DNA of 64,000 nt from Estrella lausannensis (GTDB lineage: Bacteria > Chlamydiota > Chlamydiia > Chlamydiales > Criblamydiaceae). Position numbers and translations under genes: made by a program. The stretch is from NCBI RefSeq assembly GCF_900000175.1, contig NZ_CWGJ01000006.1, positions 156,185 through 220,184 of the forward strand, in the 5' to 3' direction. Shown piece after piece: positions 34,880 to 43,009 of the stretch (its first letter is position 1; each line of letters starts with the position of its first letter). The notes under the pieces are model-generated. The model saw nothing but the letters and a program-made list of their open reading frames with translations. It was not told the origin of the DNA and did not search any database.

Positions 34880-35167
34880 TGGTTAGCTCTTGGTTTGTTG
34901 GGCAAAAGTAATGCTCCCATTGCTAGGAATCGGAAGTACTTTAACAGATTGAGCGCTGGAATAACAGTTTAAAATAGGCTGCCGCTGAGAGGAGTTCTGT
35001 GATTTCTTCTTATATCAAAAATGTCTCAATCCCGAGGCTTTCTTACATCTAGTAATCAAATTTTGAGTCTTTTTCGGTGTGTGATCTGCAATGTCTTTAT
35101 AGTTATTTAACATGGTGAAATTTCTGTTTTATATTATTATAAATAGTAATTGGAAGGGAGGTTTGTT
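34880..35167. other. Divergent intergenic region
   Basis: Divides the methyltransferase (-) and macrodomain (+) genes. It holds a family A repeat (35011-35081) and an A/T-rich stretch before 35150, where promoters probably lie. No gene is seen. Confidence 0.5.
35011..35081. repeat. Family A dispersed repeat (short copy)
   Basis: TATATCAAAAATGTCTCAAT and, about 40 bp later, AAATTTTGAGTCTTTTTCGG, the two inverted ends of family A. Confidence 0.65.
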
Positions 35168-36127
35168 ATGGCCCCGCTTACAGTCACCGGTTTTTTTAAA
35201 TATTTTGTTTTTCACCCTGATGATCAGGCGCTGTCTAAAAGCGACCAGCAGAAAGCACTTGTCGGATCAATTGCCTTTGGAGTTCTCACGCTGGGTCTGG
35301 GCCACCTGTTTTGCCGGCTGTTTTTGTATGACAGAAAGTTTTCTCGCATCGATAATCCGACCAAATCCTCCCTTCTTTTCAACGCAGCGGTTCTCCAGAA
35401 AAATGTAGAGAAGGACAGAGCGCTTGTCCCCGTGGTTAAAAGGGGCAACAATTCCCTCGTGACGACGGAGGTAAAGCAACCTCAGCAAAAGGAAAAGATA
35501 CTTCCGAAGCAAGAGACGGTGATCCAGCCAAAGAAGTTGACAGAGGCTAAATTCGGGGAGGTCTCAGTCAAAGTGACCGGTTCGGGAGATCTTTGCAAGG
35601 ATAAGGCGGATGCGGTTGTCAACGCTGCTAATGAAGGGTTGAAAGTGGATCGATTCTGCGGCGGGGTTTGCAAGGCGATCTTTCAGAGTGGAGGGACAGA
35701 AATCCACAAGGAGTGCCAGGCGTATTTGAAAAATATCGGGAAAAAAGAGGTGGAAGCAGGTCACGCGATGATATCCGGCCCGGGCAATATGACAAATACC
35801 AAAAAAATAATACATGCCGTTGGTCCAAGATGGTCGGACAAAGATACCCCTAAAGTTAAAGAGAAAAAAAAGCTCGCCCTCTATGACTCCTATTACAACA
35901 GCTTGCTGAGGGCGCATGAAAATGGCCTCACAAGCATATTATTTCCGTCCATCGGTACGGGCATATTCAAGTTTCCCATGGAGCTTGCCGGTCCAATTGC
36001 CATCAAGGCATTTAAGGACTTTGCAGCGAACTACCCTCATTCGCCTTTGAAAGACATTACTCTGATTGCCTGGGGAGAGGCTTTTGACACATATGGCCCT
36101 GAGTTGATCAGGCAAGCTAAGTCTTGA
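35168..36127 (+). CDS. Macrodomain (ADP-ribose-binding) protein with N-terminal membrane segment
   Basis: 319 aa from ATG 35168, which has GGGAGG six bases ahead; the TTG 18 bp upstream is not convincing. Residues 30-52 are hydrophobic (LVGSIAFGVLTLGLGHLFC), a Lys/Gln-rich linker follows, and about 129-305 is a complete macrodomain: DAVVNAANEGL, FCGGVCKAIFQSGG, HAVGPRW, LFPSIGTGIFKFP, AAIK-type helix and a final strand. The motifs binding ADP-ribose are intact, so it may read or hydrolyse mono-ADP-ribose. The same order (hydrophobic hairpin, linker, ADP-ribose-type domain) occurs in the protein at 30565. A membrane-tethered or secreted role is inferred from the N-terminus only. Confidence 0.85.
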   Translation: MAPLTVTGFFKYFVFHPDDQALSKSDQQKALVGSIAFGVLTLGLGHLFCRLFLYDRKFSRIDNPTKSSLLFNAAVLQKNVEKDRALVPVVKRGNNSLVTTEVKQPQQKEKILPKQETVIQPKKLTEAKFGEVSVKVTGSGDLCKDKADAVVNAANEGLKVDRFCGGVCKAIFQSGGTEIHKECQAYLKNIGKKEVEAGHAMISGPGNMTNTKKIIHAVGPRWSDKDTPKVKEKKKLALYDSYYNSLLRAHENGLTSILFPSIGTGIFKFPMELAGPIAIKAFKDFAANYPHSPLKDITLIAWGEAFDTYGPELIRQAKS

Positions 36128-36209
36128 GAGCGGACAGTCGCTCGTAACCTCCTCTTGAGAATAACTGAGAGAAAAGGTACAAGTTGTCTCAAAGGATCAA
36201 GGGGGTTTT

Positions 36210-36644
36210 ATGACGTGGCTCGAATCATTTGGAATGCTGATAGGGCGCCTGTTCATCGCCTCCTACTTTCTCCTGGCGGGCACCTCCAAGCTTTCGAGCT
36301 TCAAAGAAAGTTTGCTCCTTTATGAGAAACACTCCATTCCCTATCCCGCTCTTTTTCTCAACCTCTCTGCGGCCCTTCTGATAATGGGGGCAATCGGGGT
36401 GCTCGTCGGTTATAGAACCAGGATCAGCGCCCTGTTTTTGATTTTAGCTCTGCTGCCGACCACGTTCATTTTTCACAATTTTTGGAGCCAGGAAGGGGAT
36501 GCATTGATTTTTAGCGCTGTTTTTTTCTTTAAGGACATCGCCATCACCGGAGGACTTTTGTACGTTCTTTCGAGGGGAGCTGGACTTTGCTCGATAGATG
36601 CGATCCGCAAAAGACGCATTGCCAAGGCGGGCTTGGAAGGGTAG
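36210..36644 (+). CDS. DoxX-family membrane protein
   Basis: 144-aa inner-membrane protein with four predicted helices. GRLFIASYFLLAGTSKLSSF is the DoxX signature, then LFLNLSAALLIMGAIGVLVG, ISALFLILALLPTTFIFHNFW and FFFKDIAITGGLLYVL. DoxX proteins are quinone-linked or redox-associated membrane proteins of poorly defined role. AAGGGGG precedes the ATG. lnt starts 5 nt beyond its stop, so the two share a transcript. Confidence 0.88.
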   Translation: MTWLESFGMLIGRLFIASYFLLAGTSKLSSFKESLLLYEKHSIPYPALFLNLSAALLIMGAIGVLVGYRTRISALFLILALLPTTFIFHNFWSQEGDALIFSAVFFFKDIAITGGLLYVLSRGAGLCSIDAIRKRRIAKAGLEG

Positions 36645-36648
36645 AGCT

Positions 36649-38343
36649 GTGCGTTACTTTCTTTTTATTCTCTCTGCCCTGATAGTCTCCTTGGGGAATC
36701 CCTCTGCGGTTCCCTTGCTGGGCCCTCTGGCGGCTTCAATCGGCTACTCTCTGTTTTTTTTCCTTATTGTTGATGAAGAAAGTAATAAAAAGCGTTTTCT
36801 CCTTGGCACACTGTGGTTCGCTTTTGTCTCCTGGATTCAGTATACCTGGGTTTTATCCCACCCCTATTTATACATCTACCCGCTCTATTTTTTGGTCGGC
36901 CTTGTCGTTGGAGCGGAGATGGGGTTGCTGTCTCTTTTTGTGAATCGGAAAACCCTTGGAAAGGCAAGCGGAATACTTGCTCTAGCTGGCTTTTGGGTGT
37001 TTCTGGAGTGGATACGTCTTTTCTGGCTTGCCGGTCTCTCTTTCAACCCTACGGGAATGGCTCTCGCATCGACGCTGGCTTCCCTGCAGGCAGCCTCTAT
37101 TGGGGGTGTCTATCTGCTTTCTTTTTTCGTGATGGCGACCAATTGCGCGTTTCTTGCCCTGATCAAAGACAAGTCACTATCTCGCGTCCTGTTTTTTCTT
37201 TGCTTACTCGCTTTTCCCTATCTGTATGGATTGACCGCTCTTAGATACCACGAGGGGGAAATGGCGAGTTCTCCGGATCGCAAAGTTGTGCACGCTCTCT
37301 TGGTGCAGACCGCGTTCGAGGTGGAGGAGGATAAGGGGTTTCTTCATTTGACCCTGCCTCAAAAGGTGGCATTGGTGACCAAGGAGTGGGAGGAGATAGC
37401 CCGCCTTGTAAAGAGCGGGGTGACTAAGGATCTTGACTTGATTGTTCTGCCTGAAAGCGTGATTCCTTTCGCTTCCGGCTCTTGTCTTTTTCCCAAAGAG
37501 ATTGCCTGTGAAACTTTGAGCTCGATGTTTGAGGTTCCGTTCGGTTCGGCTCAAGTGCGGAAAGAGAAGGGGTTGGCGAAAGATTACCAGATAGACAGCG
37601 GTATTTGCACCTTCGTTTGCAACGGCTATTTTGCGCAGGGTATTGCCAATCAGGCAAACGCAGCGGTCCTCATAGGCATGGAGCACATAGAAGAAGTTCA
37701 GGGCGAAAGAGCTTTTTTTAGCTCTGCTCTCCTTTATCACCCTGAAGGGGAAAACACCGCTGCAACAGAGCCATACAGATATGATAAACAGGTATTGGTT
37801 CCAATGGCGGAGTACATCCCGTTTGGATGGTTAAGGGAGGCGGCGGAACATTATGGGGTATTTGGGTCTTTTACACCGGGGTGTGGTGCTAAGTTGTTTG
37901 TTATTAATAAAATAAACTTCGGTGTGAGCATTTGCTATGATGAAACGTTCGGATCCATTGTGCGGCAGATTCGCTCGTCGGGGGCTGAGGTTTTAGTCAA
38001 TTTGACCAACGATGGCTGGTATCCGGATTCTTCCTTGCCGAGGCAGCACTTTGATCTTGCTGTCCTTCGAGCCGTGGAGAATGGGGCGCCCGTACTGCGT
38101 GCTTGTAATACAGGAATCACTTGCGCCATCGATAGTCTGGGCAGGCCAGTCGCTATTTTAGGGGAAACAGGGAGTGAGCAGCAAAATTTAAGGGCGGCTC
38201 TGCCTGTCACTCTTCCAGTCTATACATACGATACTTTGTACACTAAAACAGGGGATGCACTGATCCTATTGATCAGTTTGGCGGCCATAGGTTTCTTCAG
38301 TCTTCAATTTTTTATTTCAAGTGCACGAAATAAAGAACGATAA
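36649..38343 (+). CDS. lnt: Apolipoprotein N-acyltransferase
   Basis: Adds the third acyl chain to lipoproteins in the inner membrane; 564 aa. The N-terminal half has several membrane helices, and the C-terminal half is a nitrilase-type domain with the catalytic triad in LPESVIPF (Glu), YDKQVLVPMAEYIPFG (Lys) and GVSICYDETFG (Cys). NLTNDGWYPDSSLPRQHFD is also diagnostic. The frame opens at 36598 inside DoxX, but GTG 36649, with GAAGGG ahead, gives the natural MRYFLFILSALIVS start. A last membrane helix closes the protein. Equivalent to CT534 (cutE). Confidence 0.95.
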   Translation: MRYFLFILSALIVSLGNPSAVPLLGPLAASIGYSLFFFLIVDEESNKKRFLLGTLWFAFVSWIQYTWVLSHPYLYIYPLYFLVGLVVGAEMGLLSLFVNRKTLGKASGILALAGFWVFLEWIRLFWLAGLSFNPTGMALASTLASLQAASIGGVYLLSFFVMATNCAFLALIKDKSLSRVLFFLCLLAFPYLYGLTALRYHEGEMASSPDRKVVHALLVQTAFEVEEDKGFLHLTLPQKVALVTKEWEEIARLVKSGVTKDLDLIVLPESVIPFASGSCLFPKEIACETLSSMFEVPFGSAQVRKEKGLAKDYQIDSGICTFVCNGYFAQGIANQANAAVLIGMEHIEEVQGERAFFSSALLYHPEGENTAATEPYRYDKQVLVPMAEYIPFGWLREAAEHYGVFGSFTPGCGAKLFVINKINFGVSICYDETFGSIVRQIRSSGAEVLVNLTNDGWYPDSSLPRQHFDLAVLRAVENGAPVLRACNTGITCAIDSLGRPVAILGETGSEQQNLRAALPVTLPVYTYDTLYTKTGDALILLISLAAIGFFSLQFFISSARNKER

Positions 38344-38828
38344 TTCTTTTATTGATAGAGTCGGCATTTCTTTGTGATTTTATCAACTCCTGTAGTGGTA
38401 AGTTTTGTTTTTTAGGTGTACTGGAGATGTCTTCTTGCTTCTTGATATCAAACCAGCTTTACTGTAGTCTTTACCGAAAGGCGGATTAATACCGAAAACA
38501 ACTTGCCAATCAGCTCTTTACCTCAAACGTAAAGGCCCCTTAGAGAGGGTCCGCAAACTGAAATGGTACGATTTGTTTGCGCCATAGAGTTGTAAGATTC
38601 GAAAAGAATTTCAGTATATTAATCCAATATTCTGAAGATTTTTTCGAAGCTTATAACCCTATGGGCAGCAAAGCATACTGATTTGAGTTCGAGGAAAGTC
38701 TCGTAGGGCTAAATGCTGTGTTCTTTCATGTCGATCGCCGTGATTTGTGGCTGGGAACGAAGCGTTGCTTATTTGAGTTTTAGTGAAATTATTGGACTTT
38801 TTTTATACTCTTTCCGGATTTGATGTAG
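38344..38828. other. Repeat-bearing gap between lnt and lpxC
   Basis: About 485 bp without a gene. It contains a family B element (38541-38710) and two short TACCGAAA motifs near 38472 and 38488. The lpxC promoter must lie in the last 100 bp. Confidence 0.5.
38541..38710. repeat. Family B element with terminal inverted repeats
   Basis: The left end GGGTCCGCAAACTGAAATGG and the right end AAGCATACTGATTTGAGTTC are inverted copies of each other and of the 25751 sequence, about 170 bp apart, with an A/T-rich interior holding no ORF. This is MITE-like in shape. Confidence 0.6.
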
Positions 38829-39719
38829 ATGATAGAAGCGATCACGATCCAAAAATCGGCACAGCCTCAGCGCACTCTTAAAAAAGAGGTGCACTTTTCC
38901 GGGATCGGAATTCACACAGGAAGGCTAGTCTCCATACGATTCGTCCCCGCCGCTGCTGGGAAAGGAATTGTGTTTAAAAGAGTTGACTTGCCGGGACAGC
39001 CCGAGATACCGGCGCTCGTTGAATATGCTGCCGAAACTGCGCGTAGCACTTCCATCGGCTTGGATTCCATCCGCATTCACACGGTAGAGCATGTTTTGGC
39101 GGCGATCCACGCCAACAGGATTCATAATCTCACGATTGAGCTGACCAATATCGAACCTCCTGTAGGCAACGGCAGCTCCGATGTGTTTGTCGAGATGATC
39201 GAGCAGGCGGGAATTGAGGAGTTGGACAGTCCTGAATTTTGCCTATCAGTCCAACAACCGATCTATCACTCGGAAAAAGATATTCACGTAGTGGCGCTTC
39301 CGGGCTCCGGATTCAAGGTGAGCTATACTCTCGATTACCCTGAGACACCTGCGATCAAGTCCCAGTATCGCTCATTCGATATTACTGCCGAATCCTTCAA
39401 AAAGGAGATCGCTTCCTGCCGCACATTCGCTTTGTATGAGGAAGTGGCGACGTTAATGGATAGGGGGCTTATCAAGGGCGGAAGCCTGGATAATGCCGTC
39501 ATGATTAAAGGAGATGCCATTTTCAGCAAGGGAGGGCTTTTTTTTCCGGACGAGATGGTAAGGCATAAAATTTTAGATCTGATAGGCGATTTGACGTTGG
39601 TGGGGTATCCGATCAACGCCCACATTATTGCCATCCGTTCGGGGCACGCAGCTAATGTGGCTCTGGCTAAAAAATTAATAGGTTCCCTGCGAGAGGTTCA
39701 AAGCGGGATCAGCCGATAG
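38829..39719 (+). CDS. lpxC: UDP-3-O-acyl-N-acetylglucosamine deacetylase
   Basis: Zinc deacetylase of the committed step of lipid A synthesis, 296 aa. RTLKKEVHFSGIGIHTGR starts domain 1; the zinc-binding histidine is in the HTVEHVLAAI motif, and the second site is RHKILDLIGDLTLVG, followed by HIIAIRSGHAANVAL with the catalytic-site histidine. It starts the cluster lpxC-fabZ-lpxA-fmt, with the same order as CT533-CT530. ATG 38829 lacks a strong ribosome binding site. Confidence 0.96.
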   Translation: MIEAITIQKSAQPQRTLKKEVHFSGIGIHTGRLVSIRFVPAAAGKGIVFKRVDLPGQPEIPALVEYAAETARSTSIGLDSIRIHTVEHVLAAIHANRIHNLTIELTNIEPPVGNGSSDVFVEMIEQAGIEELDSPEFCLSVQQPIYHSEKDIHVVALPGSGFKVSYTLDYPETPAIKSQYRSFDITAESFKKEIASCRTFALYEEVATLMDRGLIKGGSLDNAVMIKGDAIFSKGGLFFPDEMVRHKILDLIGDLTLVGYPINAHIIAIRSGHAANVALAKKLIGSLREVQSGISR

Positions 39720-39792
39720 TGAAGATCGTTAAATCCGTTTCTTCATTGGAGGCGCCTTTGGATATGGGTCATTTGTTGTAAGTGAGGTATGC

Positions 39793-40254
39793 ATGAGTCA
39801 GTTTTCGATGCCCATGAGTATAAAAGATATCGCGAAAGTTTTGCCGCATCGGTATCCGTTTCTTCTGATCGATCGTATCATCCGCTGCGACCTTGAAAAA
39901 GGAGAGGTGGAAGCGATTAAGAATCTCACCATTAACGAAGCTTTTTTTCAGGGGCATTTCCCGGGAGCGCCGATCATGCCTGGGGTTTTGATTCTCGAAG
40001 CTTTAGCGCAAGCGGGTGGAGTCTTAGTTTACCAGCGTGCCAACCCCGATGTGCCGAAGATTGCGGTGCTGCTCAATATCAACGGTGCTAAATTCAGGAG
40101 CCCGGCAAAGCCCGGAGATCAACTGAGGCTTGTTTGCAAAGGGTTGCATTTTAGCGGTAAAGGCGGCAAGGTTCAGGCGACCGCATATGTCGAAGATAAA
40201 ATCGCCGTTGAAGCCGAAATCGGCTTCGCCTTAGTCGAAGAGAAACTGATATAA
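39793..40254 (+). CDS. fabZ: 3-hydroxyacyl-[ACP] dehydratase
   Basis: Hot-dog-fold dehydratase of fatty acid elongation, 153 aa. VLPHRYPFLLIDRI carries the catalytic His, and FFQGHFPGAPIMPGVLILEALAQAGG the catalytic acid helix. A gap of 73 nt follows lpxC and 22 nt precedes lpxA, so it is in the lipid A operon, where it competes with LpxA for hydroxyacyl-ACP. Confidence 0.97.
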   Translation: MSQFSMPMSIKDIAKVLPHRYPFLLIDRIIRCDLEKGEVEAIKNLTINEAFFQGHFPGAPIMPGVLILEALAQAGGVLVYQRANPDVPKIAVLLNINGAKFRSPAKPGDQLRLVCKGLHFSGKGGKVQATAYVEDKIAVEAEIGFALVEEKLI

Positions 40255-40276
40255 TCATCCATTTTCAGGATCAACA

Positions 40277-41116
40277 ATGAGTCAACGCAACATTCATCCT
40301 ACAGCGATCATAGAGCCCGGAGCCATTCTTGGACAGGGTGTCACGATTGAGCCTTATGCTATCATTAAAGAAAATGTGGTTTTAAGGGACAATGTCACAA
40401 TCAAAGCGCACGTCTATATCGACGGCCATACAACGATTGGAGAGGGGACAACTATCTATCCTTCGGCATCGATTGGAACGAAAACACAGGATCTGAAGTT
40501 CAAGGGTGAAAAAACCTTTGTCAGAATCGGTAAACACTGCGAAATCCGCGAGTTCGTTACCATCAACTCCTCGACGCAGGAAAATTCTGTGGTGGAAGTG
40601 GGAGATAACTGCCTTTTGATGGCATATTGCCACGTTGCCCACAACTGCCGTGTAGGAAACAGAGTCATCATGAGCAACGGCGCTACCCTTGCGGGACATG
40701 TTGATGTCGGTGACAATGCCATTATCGGTGGAATTACACCCATCCATCAGTTTGTCTCCATAGGCCGCAATTCCATGGTGGGCGGCATGAGCCGGATCAC
40801 GCACGATATTCCGCCATTTACACTGGGCGGAGGGATTCCATTCAAATATGGGGGTCTGAACATCATCGGTCTCAAGAGGGCTGGGTATTCCCTCCAAGTA
40901 AGGCAGGAGCTCTCGCGTGCGTTTAAGCTGGTGTTCCGCTCCAGGTTAAAACTCGAAGAGTCGCTTGCCCGCTGTGAAGAAGAGCTTGAACCATTGGATG
41001 AGGTCGTTCACTTCATTCAGTTCTGTAAAGCTTCCAAGCGCGGACTGATGGGGCAGCAGGGGATCACCCGAGAGCAGGGAGATCAGTTAGAGCCGCAGAC
41101 AGCTATGCAATCTTAA
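40277..41116 (+). CDS. lpxA: UDP-N-acetylglucosamine acyltransferase
   Basis: First acyltransferase of lipid A synthesis, 279 aa, a trimeric left-handed beta-helix. The hexapeptide repeats are visible from IHPTAIIEPGAILGQGVTIE through VMSNGATLAGHVDVGDNAII. The catalytic His is in YCHVAHNCRVG, and GGITPIHQFVSIGRNSMVGG is typical. The C-terminal helical domain begins at NIIGLKRAGYS. It is 22 nt after fabZ, in the same operon. Confidence 0.97.
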   Translation: MSQRNIHPTAIIEPGAILGQGVTIEPYAIIKENVVLRDNVTIKAHVYIDGHTTIGEGTTIYPSASIGTKTQDLKFKGEKTFVRIGKHCEIREFVTINSSTQENSVVEVGDNCLLMAYCHVAHNCRVGNRVIMSNGATLAGHVDVGDNAIIGGITPIHQFVSIGRNSMVGGMSRITHDIPPFTLGGGIPFKYGGLNIIGLKRAGYSLQVRQELSRAFKLVFRSRLKLEESLARCEEELEPLDEVVHFIQFCKASKRGLMGQQGITREQGDQLEPQTAMQS

Positions 41117-41131
41117 ACGGAAGGTAGTTTA

Positions 41132-42076
41132 GTGCGCGTCGTTTTCTTTGGTACCCCCGATATCGCTGCTTTTGTTTTGCGTCATCTGCAGGCGCAGGGA
41201 GTAGAGGTGGTAGCCGTTGTCAGCAAGCCCGATAAGCCGAAAGGCCGTTCGATGAAGCTTCAGCCGACACCTGTCAGGGTAGCTGCTGAAGAGCTTAATT
41301 TACCCCTTTTGCAACCGGAAAAAGCGTCAGATCCTCAATTTATAGAAGCTCTTAAAGAGCTGAAGCCCGACCTCTTTGCAGTTGTCGCTTATGGTGAGAT
41401 TGTCAAGCAAGCAGTGTTGGACATTCCCGCGGTGGCCGCGATCAACATGCATGCCAGCTTGCTGCCGGAATACCGCGGCGCAGCGCCTATGCAGAGAGCT
41501 CTTCTGGACGGGAAGGAGGAAACCGGCGTAACCATCATGCATATGGTGAGGAAAATGGATGCCGGACCGATAATTGCCCAAGAGAAAATACCGGTACCCT
41601 CCGATATGAACTTAGGTCAATTGGAGAAGGTGATGGGCGAAGTGGGCGCTAAGCTTCTTGCGGATGTGATTAAACAATTCGAAATGGGCGCTCCGGCCTC
41701 TTCTGAGCAAGAGGAATCGAGTGCGACGCTGGCTCCCAAAATTGAGGGAGCGGAATGTCGGCTCGACTTTTCCAAGAGTGCAGCATGCCTGCATAATCTG
41801 ATCCGTGCCCTGAGCCCTGAGCCGGGTGCCTTTTTCTTCGCGCAGATCCGGGGTGAGCAGTTCGTCGTCAAGGTGTACCGCTCTGCTGTGATTAAAGAGG
41901 AGGGAGAGCCTGGGACTGTTGTTCTCCCCGGTAAAGGAAGAGTTTTGATCCGCTGCGGGCGCAATACCCTCGAAATTTTAGAGCTCCAGACTGCAGGGCG
42001 TAAACGCCTGCCTGCCAAAGAATGGGTTTCCGGCCTTATGGGCGGAAGCTTCGAGATTATCTCCGACGCGCTTTAA
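41132..42076 (+). CDS. fmt: Methionyl-tRNA formyltransferase
   Basis: Formylates initiator Met-tRNA; 314 aa. MRVVFFGTPDIAAFVLRHL starts the formyl-tetrahydrofolate domain; INMHASLLPEYRGAAPMQRA holds the catalytic Asn/His and SLLP motif, and TGVTIMHMVRKMDAGPI follows. A C-terminal OB-like domain (GEPGTVVLPGKGRVLIRCG) binds tRNA. The start is GTG 41132, with GGAAGG upstream, 15 nt after lpxA. It ends the lipid A operon. Confidence 0.97.
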   Translation: MRVVFFGTPDIAAFVLRHLQAQGVEVVAVVSKPDKPKGRSMKLQPTPVRVAAEELNLPLLQPEKASDPQFIEALKELKPDLFAVVAYGEIVKQAVLDIPAVAAINMHASLLPEYRGAAPMQRALLDGKEETGVTIMHMVRKMDAGPIIAQEKIPVPSDMNLGQLEKVMGEVGAKLLADVIKQFEMGAPASSEQEESSATLAPKIEGAECRLDFSKSAACLHNLIRALSPEPGAFFFAQIRGEQFVVKVYRSAVIKEEGEPGTVVLPGKGRVLIRCGRNTLEILELQTAGRKRLPAKEWVSGLMGGSFEIISDAL

Positions 42077-42168
42077 CCCCCCCCCTCCTTTGTTTCTCGT
42101 CTGTTGTATGAATTAATTTTTAATTTATACGTCGTTTGCTTCTTTCATTTGTTTTAATGGTTGTTGTG

Positions 42169-42193
42169 GGCTTGAATTTTTCAAATTCAAGCC
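42169..42193 (+). terminator. Hairpin after fmt
   Basis: GGCTTGAATTT and AAATTCAAGCC pair over 11 bp with a 3-nt loop. No T run follows; probably the end of the lpxC-fmt transcript. Confidence 0.6.
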
Positions 42194-42215
42194 TAGTAGC
42201 CTATCCGGATTGTCT

Positions 42216-42245
42216 TTACTAAAACTTTATAGTTGTGCTATAATA
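42216..42245 (+). promoter_or_regulatory. Sigma-66-type promoter for the Inc-like pair
   Basis: TTTACT at 42216 and a consensus TATAAT at 42240, 18 bp apart, 26 bp ahead of the ATG at 42272. Confidence 0.6.
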
Positions 42246-42271
42246 AGATTCTTTAAAATTAGAGGTTAACG

Positions 42272-42982
42272 ATGACAACGATAACTGCAGGGTATCCCCA
42301 AGTCTATCAGCCTGGGTTTGGCGAGAAGGTTTTAGAGGGTGCTCAAGCGATCAAGAAGGATGGTAACGCTTTTTATTCAGCCTTGAAGTTTAGCAACTAT
42401 GCGTTCATGGGTGCTGAATATGCGTTGGGAAACAAGCAGCCATTTACCTATACGCTCCAAAAAATTGGTGGCGGTCTCTCGATTATAGACGCGATGGATC
42501 TTTTCAGTTCCCTGCACTATTGGATTAATGGCGATTTCAAGAACGACACTTTTTTTGGCGTAGGAGCTAACGCCTCGCTGACCGTCGCAGCAGTAGGCGG
42601 ATTCGTTCTTTGGCTTGGCGAGCTTGGCTTTTTAGCTCTTGGAGAGATTGCTGCATTGATTGGTAATACGCCCGTCATAGGAGGCGCATTTCAGGCGCTT
42701 GCAGAAGTGGGGCTTGGCAATATGGTCGGCGGTCTTGCGGCGGTGGGTTTTGGCTTTTTAGCGGCAGACGCGGTTAAAAACATTATCGACGCAGATAACG
42801 GAGCTAAGAGGACCAAAGCGATCTTTGACCTGATCAGTTCGGTTGCTTATGTTGCTCTCTATACGCTGCTTTTAATTCCAGGCATTTGCGTGCCGGCGAT
42901 TGCGGCGTTGGGAGTTGTGGCTTCGGGGTTCGGTTTAACGAGCTTCCTTTATAAGCACTTTAATCAGAAAGAATTTGTTTAA
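42272..42982 (+). CDS. Inc-like multi-span membrane protein, 236 aa
   Basis: No signal peptide. A soluble N-terminal part of about 95 residues is followed by hydrophobic stretches at about 100-132 (LTVAAVGGFVLWLGELGFLA), 148-167, and a bilobed pair at about 187-226 (SSVAYVALYTLLLIPGICVP, AIAALGVVASGFGLTSFLY). Paired hydrophobic segments without a signal peptide are the mark of chlamydial inclusion-membrane proteins. It lies between fmt and rplC, where C. trachomatis has the Inc protein CT529 (Cap1). Sequence homology to CT529 is not claimed. AGAGG precedes the ATG, and the next gene follows after 27 nt. Confidence 0.65.
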   Translation: MTTITAGYPQVYQPGFGEKVLEGAQAIKKDGNAFYSALKFSNYAFMGAEYALGNKQPFTYTLQKIGGGLSIIDAMDLFSSLHYWINGDFKNDTFFGVGANASLTVAAVGGFVLWLGELGFLALGEIAALIGNTPVIGGAFQALAEVGLGNMVGGLAAVGFGFLAADAVKNIIDADNGAKRTKAIFDLISSVAYVALYTLLLIPGICVPAIAALGVVASGFGLTSFLYKHFNQKEFV

Positions 42983-43009
42983 CAGAATATCAATTTATAA
43001 GAGGTACAT

